From positions 124,001 through 188,000 of the forward strand of contig LJCX01000001.1 of NCBI GenBank assembly GCA_001298545.1: a stretch of 64,000 nucleotides of DNA, read 5' to 3'. A model generated the notes under the pieces. The model ran no database searches and was not told where the DNA came from. It worked only from the letters and a program-made list of their open reading frames with translations. Source of the stretch: Actinobacteria bacterium OV320 (lineage in GTDB: Bacteria > Actinomycetota > Actinomycetes > Streptomycetales > Streptomycetaceae). A program made the translations under genes and the position numbers. This document shows positions 1 through 8,339 of this stretch, one piece after another. Every line of letters starts with the position of its first letter. The first letter of the stretch is position 1.

Positions 1-619
1 GGGAGGTGCAGCCCGGCGGCGTCGGGTAGTCCTTGAGCACCTCCAGGCGCTCACCGATGCCGACGGCGCGATCGCGGAGCTCGGCGTGCTCGATCCCGAT
101 CTGAGCCAGGCAGTGGTTCATCGCCCACTGAAGGCGGTCCGGGGCGTCCTTCAGCTCCGCCTCGATGACGTCGAGCAGACCTTCGAGGTCGAGGCCCTCG
201 GGCTTCTTCGCCACGCGTTCGGTGGTCAGCGCCCAGCCGGCGCTCGCGACCACCGGGTCCGGATCGGCGGACCAGTCCACGCGCAGCTCCTCCGCGTGCG
301 GGCTCTTCTTCACCACGTAGTTCACGAGCCAGTCGTGCACCTTGGGTGTGCGCGCCTCGCGCAGCATGGAGTCCAGCTCGTCACGGTCGAACGCCTTCGG
401 GCGGCAGATCAGGATCGCCAGCAGCCTCGCCGCGGTGTCGTCCGTCCGCCACAGCCGGCCCGCGAGTTCCTGCTGCGTCTTCAGCCGCTTCGCGAGCGCG
501 CGCAGCTTGCCGAGGTTCACACCGTGATCGTCACCGTGCCTCTCGTTCACCGCGCGGATCTTCGGGTCCTCGAGCCCGGCCAGCTCGGTCATCACCTCGG
601 CCAACGCCGTCTCGTCCAT
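1..619 (-). CDS. DNA alkylation repair protein, AlkD-like (3' end outside window)
   Basis: About 206 codons of an alpha-helical protein read leftward from ATG (complement of 617-619) and run off the left edge. Recognisable stretches are VNERHGDDHGVNLGKLRALAK near the N-terminus (shown only as its core GVNLGKLRALAK), WRTDDTAARLLA, VHDWLVNYVVKKSP and LQWAMNHCLAQIGI. They match the Streptomyces 'DNA alkylation repair protein' family, whose HEAT-like repeats form the AlkD fold that binds alkylated DNA bases. The family assignment rests on these motifs; the reaction is inferred from family knowledge. The neighbour at 701-1981 lies on the same strand 81 bases upstream, so the two could be co-transcribed. 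Confidence 0.75.
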   Translation of the reverse strand, partial: MDETALAEVMTELAGLEDPKIRAVNERHGDDHGVNLGKLRALAKRLKTQQELAGRLWRTDDTAARLLAILICRPKAFDRDELDSMLREARTPKVHDWLVNYVVKKSPHAEELRVDWSADPDPVVASAGWALTTERVAKKPEGLDLEGLLDVIEAELKDAPDRLQWAMNHCLAQIGIEHAELRDRAVGIGERLEVLKDYPTPPGCTS

Positions 620-700
620 CTCGGTCTCCTGTCCACCACGTGCCGGATCCAGCATAGGTTTCGGCCGCCCGGGGCGGCCCCGAGCACCTGGGCCGATCGC

Positions 701-1981
701 TCAAGAGGGCTGCGGGGTGAGCCGCTTGTGGCCCTTGCGGTCGTAGTACGAGGTCATCGCGAAGCCGAAGAGGAGACCGATGGCCGCGCCGATCCCGATC
801 ATGGTCCAGGCGCGGGCGAGTCCGGCGTCGCCGCGCGCGTCGAAGTAGAGGATGGCGCGGACCCCGTCGCTGAGCTGGCGCATGGGCTCGAAGTGGGACA
901 GGAAGCGGTAGAACTCGGGGACGGCCTGGAGCGGAACCGTGGCGCCGGACGAGGGCAGGCCGAGCACGATGAACACGAACATGGACACCAGCTGGCCGAT
1001 CCCGCCGAAGGCCGCGTTGATGGCCTGGACGCCGAGGCCGACCGCGAGGGCCGCGCAGTAGGAGTAGATCCACAGCAGGGGGATGTGGGTGGCGTCCATG
1101 CCGAGGACGCCGACACAGGCGAGCAGGACGAGGGAGACGCTGAGGACCGTGATGCCGGCCGTCATGGCCATCTTCAGCAGCAGCGTCTGGGTGCGGCTGA
1201 TCGGCACCGTGGGCAGCCGGGTGTGCCAGGGGCCGATCTCGTTGTCCGCGTAGCCGAGGGCGGTGTCCACACCGTTGCTGATGACGTTGCCGCCCATGAA
1301 GCCGGCCAGTACGAGCAGCAGGGTGTAGTAGAAGGCGCTCAGGCCGAGGCCGCTGTTGTCGCCGAGGGGGTGGCCGACCTGGGTGACGACGCTCACCGGG
1401 TCGGCGAGCAGCAGTTCGGTGGTGGAGTCCGCTCCCGAGGCGGCGGCGGTCAGCTGTTTGCCGATGGTCCGGGAGGCCTGCTGGGCCGCCGTGGTCGTGA
1501 TCTTGCTGGCGAGGGAGGAACCGAGGCTGCCCTTGGCGGGGTTGGTCAGCACGGTCATCGTGGGCCGCGCGGTCGCGTTCGCGCCGGTGAGGGCGGCGAC
1601 GGAGTCGGTGAAGTCCGCGGGGATGACCAGCGCGCCGTAGACCTTGCCCGAGTTCAGCTCGTCCTGGGCCTGGGCCCGGGTCAGCCGCCGCCAGTCGGCC
1701 GTCTCGCTCGACGTGTCCGAGACGATGGCCGCGGCCACCTGGGTGCCGAGGTTCTGCTTCTGCCCCTTCGGCGGCCGGCCGGTGTCGCTGTTGACGAGTG
1801 CGATCGGCAGGTCGTGCAGGTCGTGCTGCGGGCTGACGATGCCGCCCATGTACAGCAGCGACAGCAGCAGGGCGAGCAGTCCGGTGAGGATCGTGGGCAC
1901 CAGCCACAGCTTGGGGCGGCGCAGGAGCGTGGTGGCGTGTACGAGCGGGCCGGTGTCGGGGGTCGTGTCGTCGGCGGTCAT
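701..1981 (-). CDS. YhgE/Pip-like (DUF3533-type) integral membrane protein
   Basis: A 426-residue protein starting at ATG (complement 1979-1981). It has one transmembrane helix near residues 27-47 (LVPTILTGLLALLLSLLYMG). A roughly 170-residue external domain follows, containing IALVNSDTG and the phrase GKVYGALVIPADF typical of YhgE/Pip proteins. The C-terminal half has about five further membrane helices of ABC-2 permease type. Such proteins sit in the plasma membrane and have been linked to phage receptors or export, but the substrate is unknown here. The tail is basic (YYDRKGHKRL). An upstream extension to 2152 is open but its composition is not protein-like, so the shorter start is preferred. 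Confidence 0.75.
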   Translation of the reverse strand: MTADDTTPDTGPLVHATTLLRRPKLWLVPTILTGLLALLLSLLYMGGIVSPQHDLHDLPIALVNSDTGRPPKGQKQNLGTQVAAAIVSDTSSETADWRRLTRAQAQDELNSGKVYGALVIPADFTDSVAALTGANATARPTMTVLTNPAKGSLGSSLASKITTTAAQQASRTIGKQLTAAASGADSTTELLLADPVSVVTQVGHPLGDNSGLGLSAFYYTLLLVLAGFMGGNVISNGVDTALGYADNEIGPWHTRLPTVPISRTQTLLLKMAMTAGITVLSVSLVLLACVGVLGMDATHIPLLWIYSYCAALAVGLGVQAINAAFGGIGQLVSMFVFIVLGLPSSGATVPLQAVPEFYRFLSHFEPMRQLSDGVRAILYFDARGDAGLARAWTMIGIGAAIGLLFGFAMTSYYDRKGHKRLTPQPS

Positions 1982-2545
1982 GGTTCTCCGTCGTGTCTGG
2001 GACCTGGCGGGTGGGTGTCCGCTGGGCCGGCCGTCGTGGGCTGCCGGCCGGGATGAGGAGGTACGGCGAGTCGTCCCAAGCATCGCCGTACCGTGGCCCG
2101 GCGGAGCGCAGACAGTCTGTCGGGGGGCGGGGCACCAGCCGGATGGGGTCACCCTTCCTCCCCGGCCGTTCGACGGCGTAGGCCGCGCGGTGGAGGGACG
2201 GGACGTCCGAGACGGAGCACGCGAGGTGCTGCCGACCCGGTGACCCGGACGCCGTCGGGCCGCCCGGGGCCGGCTTCCCGGACCGGCCGGGCACGGACGA
2301 CGCCGGCTCGTGCCGCCTTCTCCTCGCTACGCGTGAGAGACGGCGCAGGCGGGCGGTCTTCCGCTCGGGCCCGCGTCGCGCATACGACCTGAGGCCGCGG
2401 GTCGGCCCACCGGGGGCAGGGCCGGAGCGACTCCCGTGCGTTCGGCCTTGCGGGTCGGTATCAGAACCATCGGGCCATCAGGGCCGCAGGGCAAGAGGGC
2501 ATCGGAATCAGCAGGCGGATCGGTGCTCACCGTGACCGATGGTCT
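1982..2545. other. Intergenic region, no gene seen
   Basis: About 560 bases between the divergent ends of the membrane-protein gene start and the terminator of the GH127 gene. Short open frames exist on both strands but none has a ribosome site or protein-like composition. It must hold the promoter of the membrane-protein gene at 701-1981, though no convincing -35/-10 pair could be picked out. Confidence 0.4.
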
Positions 2546-2576
2546 GTGGCTGTCCGGGGCGGCGCCGGACAGCCAC
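2546..2576 (-). terminator. Rho-independent type hairpin after GH127 gene
   Basis: A perfect 12-bp stem, GTGGCTGTCCGG at 2546-2557 paired with CCGGACAGCCAC at 2565-2576, with a 7-base loop. It lies 20 bases past the stop codon of the minus-strand GH127 gene. There is no clear T-run, as is usual for Streptomyces terminators. Confidence 0.75.
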
Positions 2577-2596
2577 ACGGAACCTGCGGCCGTCCG

Positions 2597-4909
2597 TCAG
2601 GCGTTCACGACGCGCCACCGGTTGTCGGCGGTGCCGTCGTCGGGGGCCTGGACCGCGAAGGCTCCGACGGCGGTGGAGTTGCCCGCGATGGCGAGCAGTT
2701 TGCCGCTGTGCACATTGCGGATCTTGTAGGTGCCGTCGCCCTGGTCGAGCAGCGTCCACTGATGGTCCGCGGTGCCGTTGTCCGTCCACTGGAGCACGCT
2801 CGCGTTGTCCGCGGTGGACATGTTCAGCACACCGAGGACCTTGCCGCTGTTGACGTTGCGGAAGCGGACCGCCGTCCCGTCGGTGATCATCTCCCAGTCG
2901 TGGTCGGCGGTGCCGCTGTCGGTCCACTGGAGGGCGAGGCCGCCGTCGGCGGTGGACATGTCCTGGACGCCCAGCACCAGGTTGCTCGCCGCGTTGACGA
3001 GGTGTACGGCGGCGGTGCCGCCGGTGTTCCAGTAGACGGTGTAGTTGAAGCCGTGCGCCTCGTGGAACGGGCCCAGGTCGACGGCGGCGCCGCCCGCGGT
3101 AGCCGTGAAGGCGAGCGACGTGCTGCTGGTGCGCGTGATGCCGGCGGTGTTGAGCAGCGGGAGTGTGCTGAGCGCGCTGTCGCCGTAGTCGCCGGCCAGC
3201 ACGACCGGCCCGTAGGTGACCGCGGCGGTGTTCGCGTTGTCGGGGGCGGGCCGCAGGACGACCCGCATGGGCAGACGGACGGTCACGGTGTCGCCGGACG
3301 CCCAGGCGCGGGTCAGGGTGGCGTAGGTGCCGGGGGTGGTGGCGATGTTCTGCGCCACGCCGTTGACGCTGACCGTGGCTCCGGTGGTCCAGCCGGGAAT
3401 GCGGATGCGCATCGCCCACGTGCCGGCGGCGCTGCCGGTGACGGTCAACGTGGTCGTGTCGCCGGTGGGGTACGAGGTCGTCTGGGTGACGGTGATGCCG
3501 CGCTGGGACCAGGTGAGCACCGACGGCACGAACAGGTTCACGGTGAGCGTGGTGTCGTTGCGGAAGTAGATGGAGTCCATCAGCCGGGTGTGCATTTCCA
3601 GGCCGGTGCCCTGGCAGCACCAGAAGGTGCCGTAGTCGGTGCTCCAGGTGCCGCCGCCCCAGGCCGGGCCCACCCCGCGCCGGCCGCCCGGGTTGAGCGG
3701 GGTGAAATAGGTGACGTGGCCGTGGGCGTCCGCCGGGTTCTGCTGGCCGATCATGTGGTTCAGCCAGGCCTGCTCGTAGAAGTCGAACAGCGCGGCCCGG
3801 TCCGGGGTCAGCGCGTACAGGTCGCGCGTGAGCTTGAGCATGTTGTACGTGTTGCAGCTCTCGCAGGTGTCCTGTTTCAGGTACGCGGCGATCGCGTTCG
3901 GCGCTCGGAAGTGCTCCGCCTGGCTGTTGCCGCCGATGGCGTAGGTGTGGGTGCCGACGGCGATGTTCCACGCGTTGGTGGCGATGTCCCGGTACCGGGT
4001 GGTGCCGGTGGCCTTGTACTCGCGCAGGGCGCCGATCCACTTGGGGACCTGGGTGTTGGCGTGCAGCCCGTTCAACCGGTCCAGGTTGGCGGCCAGCGGG
4101 TCGAACACGGCGGCGTGGTCGAAGCGTTGGGCGGCGGTGAGCCACCGGGCGTCGCCCGTCTGCTGGTAGAGGTCGCACAGCACGTCGTTCATGCCGCCGA
4201 ACTCCACGCCCAGCATCGCCTGCATCTGCGCACCGGTGAGCCGGCCGGTGCGGGTGTCGACCCAGCCCGCCAGGGCCAGCAGGACGTCCCGGGCCTGCGT
4301 GCTGCCGATCAGACGCCATACGTCCAGCAGCCCGGCGAGCGTCTTGTGGATCGTGTAGTACGGCACGTTTCCGTTGCTCAGGGTGCCCTGTTCGAGGGCG
4401 GTGAAGTCGGACTCGGGATAGCCGGAGAGGTAGCCCGTGGTGAATCCGGCGGCGCTGTTGTTGGCCTGGCACTTGGCCAGCTCCGCCACCATGGAGACCG
4501 CCTTGCCGCGGGCGACCGAGTCCCCGGTGACGGCGTACAACTGCGCCCAGGCGGTGAGGAAGTGTCCCTGGACGTGGCTGCGGAAGGGGAAGTCGGGCGC
4601 GTCCCAGCCGCCGTTGGCGGCGGCGCCGGCCGTGGAGAGCTTGTGGTTGGCGCGGAAGGTGTACAGCAGCCGGTCCACGTCCACGAACCGCAGGTAGGCG
4701 GCTGTGCGGTTCTGGTTGTCCAGCCACCGGCTCGCGGTCAGCCGCACCTGGCCGAAGTCGAAGGAGTACGCGGAGACCCCGATGTCGGCCCGGGCGGGAG
4801 GGACGGCCGCCCGGGCGGGAGAGGCGCCCACGAGAGGGCCGGCCGCGGACGCGGCGAGCGTGACTCCGGCCGCTTGCAGGAGGCGCCGTCTGCTGAGTGA
4901 GGAGGACAT
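2597..4909 (-). CDS. Secreted GH127 (DUF1680) glycosidase with C-terminal ricin-type lectin domain
   Basis: A 770-residue protein starting at ATG (complement 4907-4909) behind an AGGTGG ribosome site. The N-terminus SRRRLLQAAGVTLAASAAG is a Tat signal, so it is exported folded. Residues about 40-600 are a GH127/DUF1680 catalytic domain. Its conserved TCESC (C349-E350-S-C352) and FWCCQ (C431-C432) motifs match the Glu/Cys/Cys/Cys zinc site and cysteine nucleophile of Bifidobacterium HypBA1, a beta-L-arabinofuranosidase. Residues about 635-770 form a ricin-B/RICIN-type carbohydrate-binding module with three repeats (e.g. VLQWTDNGTADHQW). The likely job is removing beta-L-arabinofuranosyl units from plant glycans outside the cell. 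The exact sugar is not proven, because GH127 members vary. A terminator lies immediately downstream. Confidence 0.88.
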   Translation of the reverse strand: MSSSLSRRRLLQAAGVTLAASAAGPLVGASPARAAVPPARADIGVSAYSFDFGQVRLTASRWLDNQNRTAAYLRFVDVDRLLYTFRANHKLSTAGAAANGGWDAPDFPFRSHVQGHFLTAWAQLYAVTGDSVARGKAVSMVAELAKCQANNSAAGFTTGYLSGYPESDFTALEQGTLSNGNVPYYTIHKTLAGLLDVWRLIGSTQARDVLLALAGWVDTRTGRLTGAQMQAMLGVEFGGMNDVLCDLYQQTGDARWLTAAQRFDHAAVFDPLAANLDRLNGLHANTQVPKWIGALREYKATGTTRYRDIATNAWNIAVGTHTYAIGGNSQAEHFRAPNAIAAYLKQDTCESCNTYNMLKLTRDLYALTPDRAALFDFYEQAWLNHMIGQQNPADAHGHVTYFTPLNPGGRRGVGPAWGGGTWSTDYGTFWCCQGTGLEMHTRLMDSIYFRNDTTLTVNLFVPSVLTWSQRGITVTQTTSYPTGDTTTLTVTGSAAGTWAMRIRIPGWTTGATVSVNGVAQNIATTPGTYATLTRAWASGDTVTVRLPMRVVLRPAPDNANTAAVTYGPVVLAGDYGDSALSTLPLLNTAGITRTSSTSLAFTATAGGAAVDLGPFHEAHGFNYTVYWNTGGTAAVHLVNAASNLVLGVQDMSTADGGLALQWTDSGTADHDWEMITDGTAVRFRNVNSGKVLGVLNMSTADNASVLQWTDNGTADHQWTLLDQGDGTYKIRNVHSGKLLAIAGNSTAVGAFAVQAPDDGTADNRWRVVNA

Positions 4910-5496
4910 CGTTCCACCTGTTCCTTGATCGGAGGAGCGGGGATGGGGGTCACCGGTGCGCGACGCGGCGCGAGAACCCCGGGGCGGGGTGCGTGCGGAC
5001 CGGCGCCCGTCGGGGTCCGGCTCGAACCCGGGCGCGGGGGCGGCCACATGGGCGCCCGGACGGGTCCTGGCCGGTTCGCGCCCGAGCGCCCGGACTCTCC
5101 CGAGTCCGGTGAGTCCCGGCCGTGATCACGGTGTCGCCGGTTCGAACCGCCCGATGCTCACCGCTGTGTAGGTGATGGATCCAGGACATGCCGGATCAGC
5201 GCTCCCTGCTGGGCTTGACGTGGCGGCTCGGTCGGTGGCGGTTGCGGTGGTGGTGTCGTCGTCGGGTTAGGGGCGCACCACTGCGCGGCGCACCCGGAGC
5301 AGACGCGGACTCCGGTTCCGGTGCGGACGGCTCACCCGCACAGGTGATCACGCTGTTCGTGATATCGAACATTGGTCGACTCTTCGGCAAGCAGGGATGA
5401 TAGACGCCCGAACGAGTCGGTCAACACCCTTCGTGCCGTGATTTCAGCGGATCACTGTCAACTCGATCGTCGATTCGGCGACTTGCGTACGCACCG
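4910..5496. other. Long upstream region of GH127 gene
   Basis: A 587-base gap between the TPR gene end and the GH127 start. It contains an inverted repeat at 5355-5370 (listed separately) and GC-rich low-complexity DNA. A 64-codon open frame at 5196-5390 on the minus strand ends in a His/Arg-rich tail and is not convincing as a gene. Confidence 0.4.
5355..5370 (-). promoter_or_regulatory. Candidate operator GTTCG-N6-CGAAC
   Basis: GTTCGTGATATCGAAC has 5-bp inverted arms around a 6-base AT-containing centre. It stands out in a GC-rich gap, about 450 bases upstream of the GH127 start and reading toward it. Such TTCG...CGAA palindromes are typical binding sites of sugar-responsive repressors, so it may control the glycosidase. 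No cognate regulator lies beside it, and the long distance lowers confidence. Confidence 0.3.
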
Positions 5497-6159
5497 TCAG
5501 CGGGCACCTCGCGGCAGGCTGAGCTCCTCGCGAGCTCCCGCCACCCAGCGCAGCACGCCGTGGGATTCGGTGCTCCCGGCCAAGTCCGTCGCTTCGTCGA
5601 GCAGCGCCGCCGCGTCCTCGCGCCGGTCCTGCTGGGCGGCCAGATGGGCCAGCCCGATCAGGTTCGCCGCCACCCCCGGCAGGAAGCCCAGCTCCCGGCG
5701 CAGACGGGTGGACTCCTCGAAGTGCGCGCGAGCCTCGTCCAGGCGGCCGGCCATGTGGTCGGCGAAGCCGAGGTGCCGCAACGCGTAGGACGTCGTCAGC
5801 CGGTCGCCGGCCCGGGTGGCGAGCTCCAGGGCTCGTTCGAAGGCGGGTACGGCGGTGTCGGTGTCGTCGCGGACCACTTGGTGGAAGGTGCCCACCCAGA
5901 ACAGCGCCTCGCCCTCGCCCCGCACGTCACCGAGCCGCCCGTACAACTCCGCCGCCCGCTCGAAGAGTTCCAGCTCCCGCACGTCCTCGACCCGCTCCTG
6001 AAGGAAGCGGGCGTGGATCACCCGGCCGCGAGCCAGCGCGAGATCCGCCTCGACCTCGTCTAGACCGAGGTCCGCGGACGCCAGTGCACCGCTGTCGCCG
6101 CCGAACACGGCACGCTCGTAGAGGAGTTCGGCTTGCTCGATACGCGCGTCGGCAGTCAT
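5497..6159 (-). CDS. Tetratricopeptide-repeat protein
   Basis: A 220-residue soluble protein starting at ATG (complement 6157-6159). It is built almost wholly of TPR-like helix pairs, e.g. ELFERAAELYGRLGDVRGE, ALFWVGTFHQ, FERALELATRAGDRLTTSY and NLIGLAHLAAQQDRREDAA. There is no enzyme domain or membrane segment. TPR proteins of this size usually act as protein-protein adaptors. Nothing in the neighbourhood identifies the partner. It is the only gene on this strand between the GH127 promoter region and the divergent pentapeptide gene. Confidence 0.75.
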   Translation of the reverse strand: MTADARIEQAELLYERAVFGGDSGALASADLGLDEVEADLALARGRVIHARFLQERVEDVRELELFERAAELYGRLGDVRGEGEALFWVGTFHQVVRDDTDTAVPAFERALELATRAGDRLTTSYALRHLGFADHMAGRLDEARAHFEESTRLRRELGFLPGVAANLIGLAHLAAQQDRREDAAALLDEATDLAGSTESHGVLRWVAGAREELSLPRGAR

Positions 6160-6307
6160 CCCGTGATCGTATCGACCGCGCGCCGGAGAATCCGAAGCCC
6201 TTTACACATACGGAACGAAGCCACCGCTCACCCCGCAGGGCGAGCACCGGGTCCGATGCACCCGCTCGGTGCCTCTTGATCGTTTTCCGGGCCGCGCCTA
6301 CGCTCCC

Positions 6308-7480
6308 ATGACCATGGAGACGGGGGAGCGGGACCGTGGGCGCGGATCGTGGCCCGCCAGGCTGGTCAGGCATCGGGTGACCGCGGCCGTGCTGGCCGGG
6401 GCGGCGGGGCTGGCCGTTCTGGGAGCGGTGCTCGTCCTCCTGCCCGGCGTGGTGGTCGACCACGATCTCGCCGGGGCGAGCGTCCCCGCGCAGGACCGGC
6501 TGAAAGCGGTGAACGACGTCCGCACGACCCTCCTCCAGGCCGTCGGCGGCGTGGTCGTGCTGTTCGGCGCCTACGCCACCTGGCGGCAACTGCGTGTCAG
6601 TCAGGACGGCCTGCGCGCCACCCAGGAGGGCTATGTCACCGACCGGTTCAGCACGGCCGTCGATCAACTCGGCAGTGACAAGCTGGAGACGCGCATCGGC
6701 GGACTCCACGCGTTGTGGCGGATCGCGGAGCACTCCGCCCGCGACCGCGAGGCCGTCATCTCCATCCAGGCCGCCTACCTGCGTACACACCTGCCCTGGC
6801 CGCCCGCCGGGCCGGAAGCTCCGGCGACGGACGTTCCCATCAACGACGTCGTGCCGCTGGAGGTCCGAGCCCCCGACGCCCAGGTGGCGCTGACCGGGCT
6901 CGGCGTGCTGCTGCTGCAACCCCGGGAGCAGTCCTGGGTCAATCTGGGTGTCACGGACCTGCGCCGGGCCGACTGCGACGGGCTGTGGCTGCACGAGGTC
7001 AACCTCGACCGGTCCTGTATGGAGGCGGCGGGTCTTTACCACGCCAACCTGACCCAGGCGTCCCTCGTCGCGGTCAACCTGCGGCACGCCGACCTCAAGA
7101 CGGCGATCCTGCGCCGGGCCCGCTGTGTGCTGGCCGACCTGCGGGGCGCACGGCTCGTCCAGACGGACTTGCGTGACGCGGACTTCACCGAGGCCGACCT
7201 GCGCGAGGCGAACGTGCGCAAGGCCGATGCGGGGGGCGCCGTCTTCCGCCGCGCCGACCTGCGCCTGGCCGACCTGCGCGGCTCCGACCTGAGCACGGCC
7301 GACCTGCACCAGGCCCGTCTCACCGGCGCGTTGGCCAGCGAGCACACGCGCTGGCCCGCCGGATTCGACCACTCGGCCGCGGGCGTCGTCGTCACCGGGG
7401 ATCCCGGCCCCGAACCCCCGCCGCTGCTCCAGCCCTCAGGGATCACGACACAGCACCCGCCGCTGCGGTCCACGCCGTGA
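6308..7480 (+). CDS. Pentapeptide-repeat membrane protein
   Basis: A 390-residue protein; ATG at 6308 is chosen, with an alternative ATG two codons on. Two membrane helices occur at about residues 25-46 (VTAAVLAGAAGLAVLGAVLV) and 72-92 (LLQAVGGVVVLFGAYATW). Next comes the motif GYVTDRFSTAVDQLGSDK, common in Streptomyces pentapeptide membrane proteins, and then 25-30 A(D/N)LXX pentapeptides (e.g. ADLRGARLVQTDLRDADF) forming a right-handed beta-helix. Its role is unknown; related proteins have been proposed as membrane-tethered scaffolds. The last 40 residues are Pro/Gly-rich and overlap, antisense, the decayed SARP remnant. The present C-terminus may therefore be read-through across a rearrangement junction. 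Confidence 0.85.
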   Translation: MTMETGERDRGRGSWPARLVRHRVTAAVLAGAAGLAVLGAVLVLLPGVVVDHDLAGASVPAQDRLKAVNDVRTTLLQAVGGVVVLFGAYATWRQLRVSQDGLRATQEGYVTDRFSTAVDQLGSDKLETRIGGLHALWRIAEHSARDREAVISIQAAYLRTHLPWPPAGPEAPATDVPINDVVPLEVRAPDAQVALTGLGVLLLQPREQSWVNLGVTDLRRADCDGLWLHEVNLDRSCMEAAGLYHANLTQASLVAVNLRHADLKTAILRRARCVLADLRGARLVQTDLRDADFTEADLREANVRKADAGGAVFRRADLRLADLRGSDLSTADLHQARLTGALASEHTRWPAGFDHSAAGVVVTGDPGPEPPPLLQPSGITTQHPPLRSTP

Positions 7481-7609
7481 CCGAGGGCTGGGCCGAGGAC
7501 GACCTGGCCGGGCCGGAGGACGAGGATCCGGCGGGGATTGCCTGCGGGTGGGGACGATGTCCTTTCCGTTGATTTCGGCGTCGAATGCTCCCAGAACTCC
7601 TATGTCCAT
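7439..7609 (-). pseudogene. Remnant of a small SARP-family activator (frameshifted, truncated)
   Basis: An ATG at 7609-7607 with a GGAG ribosome site begins MDIGVLGAFDAEINGKDIVP, the hallmark N-terminus of DnrI/ActII-4-type SARP regulators. After about 25 residues the frame is lost. In the next frame ILVLRPGQVV restores similarity to the start of the SARP winged-helix domain, and then a stop arrives. The rest of the DNA-binding and BTAD domains is missing, replaced by the 3' end of the pentapeptide gene. It is transcribed divergently from the ebo-like operon starting at 8340, the usual place for a pathway-specific activator. Reading it as a lost cluster regulator is inference. Confidence 0.6.
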
Positions 7610-8339
7610 TTGTTTCTCCGTACCGTTTGCGTGTTGCGTGACGGTCGGTTCGAAGCGGTGGTGTGGCTTTCGGCGCTGTCTTCGGTGGGGGTTGTCGCGG
7701 AGCCTTCGAGGACCGGCCGCAAAGGGCCTGAAGGTTTTGTGGAGGGGAGCGCGAGGCGGTGCCGAGTGGTTCTCCAGCGGTATTCCAGTACGGGCCGCGA
7801 AAGGGGACCCGCCGGACGCCCGGCGCGGCATGTGCGAGCCGGTGATGCCTGCCGACGTGGGTCGGGTCGCGGGCTGACGCTGACGCCCCTTTCCGGCCAC
7901 GGCGGCGGAACGGGGGAGTCCGGCCGTGCGGACGCTCCTCGTCACGGGGCTGCCGCAGCCCGGTTGCGGGCGGGGCGACTTCCCGTCCTGGCTGTTCGAG
8001 GCGGGAAATCACTCGCCCCTCGGACTGCTGCCGTCGCGTCAGGTCGCCATGGGTTCAGGCGTCGCCCGGCCGTCGGCGGACCGCCGGGTCGACTTGAATT
8101 CGCCTGGAGAACCGGTCCACGAAGGCCCGGGGTGAGCGGGCCGATCCCTGCATTCCGTAAGGCACGCGGACTAGCATGCCGGGAAATGCCACGTATTCCG
8201 GCACCCGCTCGCGAACCCATTCTTCAGCTCTCGGTCGCCCCCATTGCGTGACGGCGTGACGGCGTGCCGAGAGTGCTGCGTGGCCTGTGTCCCGGGTGGT
8301 TCTCGTTTGTCATCGCTGACGTAGTTTCGGGAGGTTGTC
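7610..8339. other. Intergenic region between SARP remnant and ebo-like operon
   Basis: About 730 bases without a convincing gene on either strand. It is locally less GC-rich at both ends (7610-7680 and 8150-8330), fitting two divergent promoter regions. One would have served the SARP gene and one the operon. GGGAGG at 8328-8333 is the ribosome site for the operon's GTG start. No clear heptamer direct repeats of SARP-binding type were seen. Confidence 0.4.

Noticed and set aside
86..2056. A 656-codon plus-strand open frame
   Set aside because: It is antisense to two recognisable minus-strand genes, and its Arg/Gly/Val-rich composition is that of a GC-rich shadow frame.
2546..4900. A 784-codon plus-strand open frame over the GH127 gene
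   Set aside because: The minus strand encodes the Tat signal, zinc site and lectin domain; the plus frame has no recognisable motif.
5196..5390. Small minus-strand open frame ahead of the GH127 gene
   Set aside because: It has no ribosome site, ends in a His/Arg-rich low-complexity tail and overlaps the palindrome.
7538..8251. A 237-codon plus-strand open frame between the SARP remnant and ebo-like operon
   Set aside because: It crosses the SARP start antisense, lacks a ribosome site and shows no coherent protein composition.
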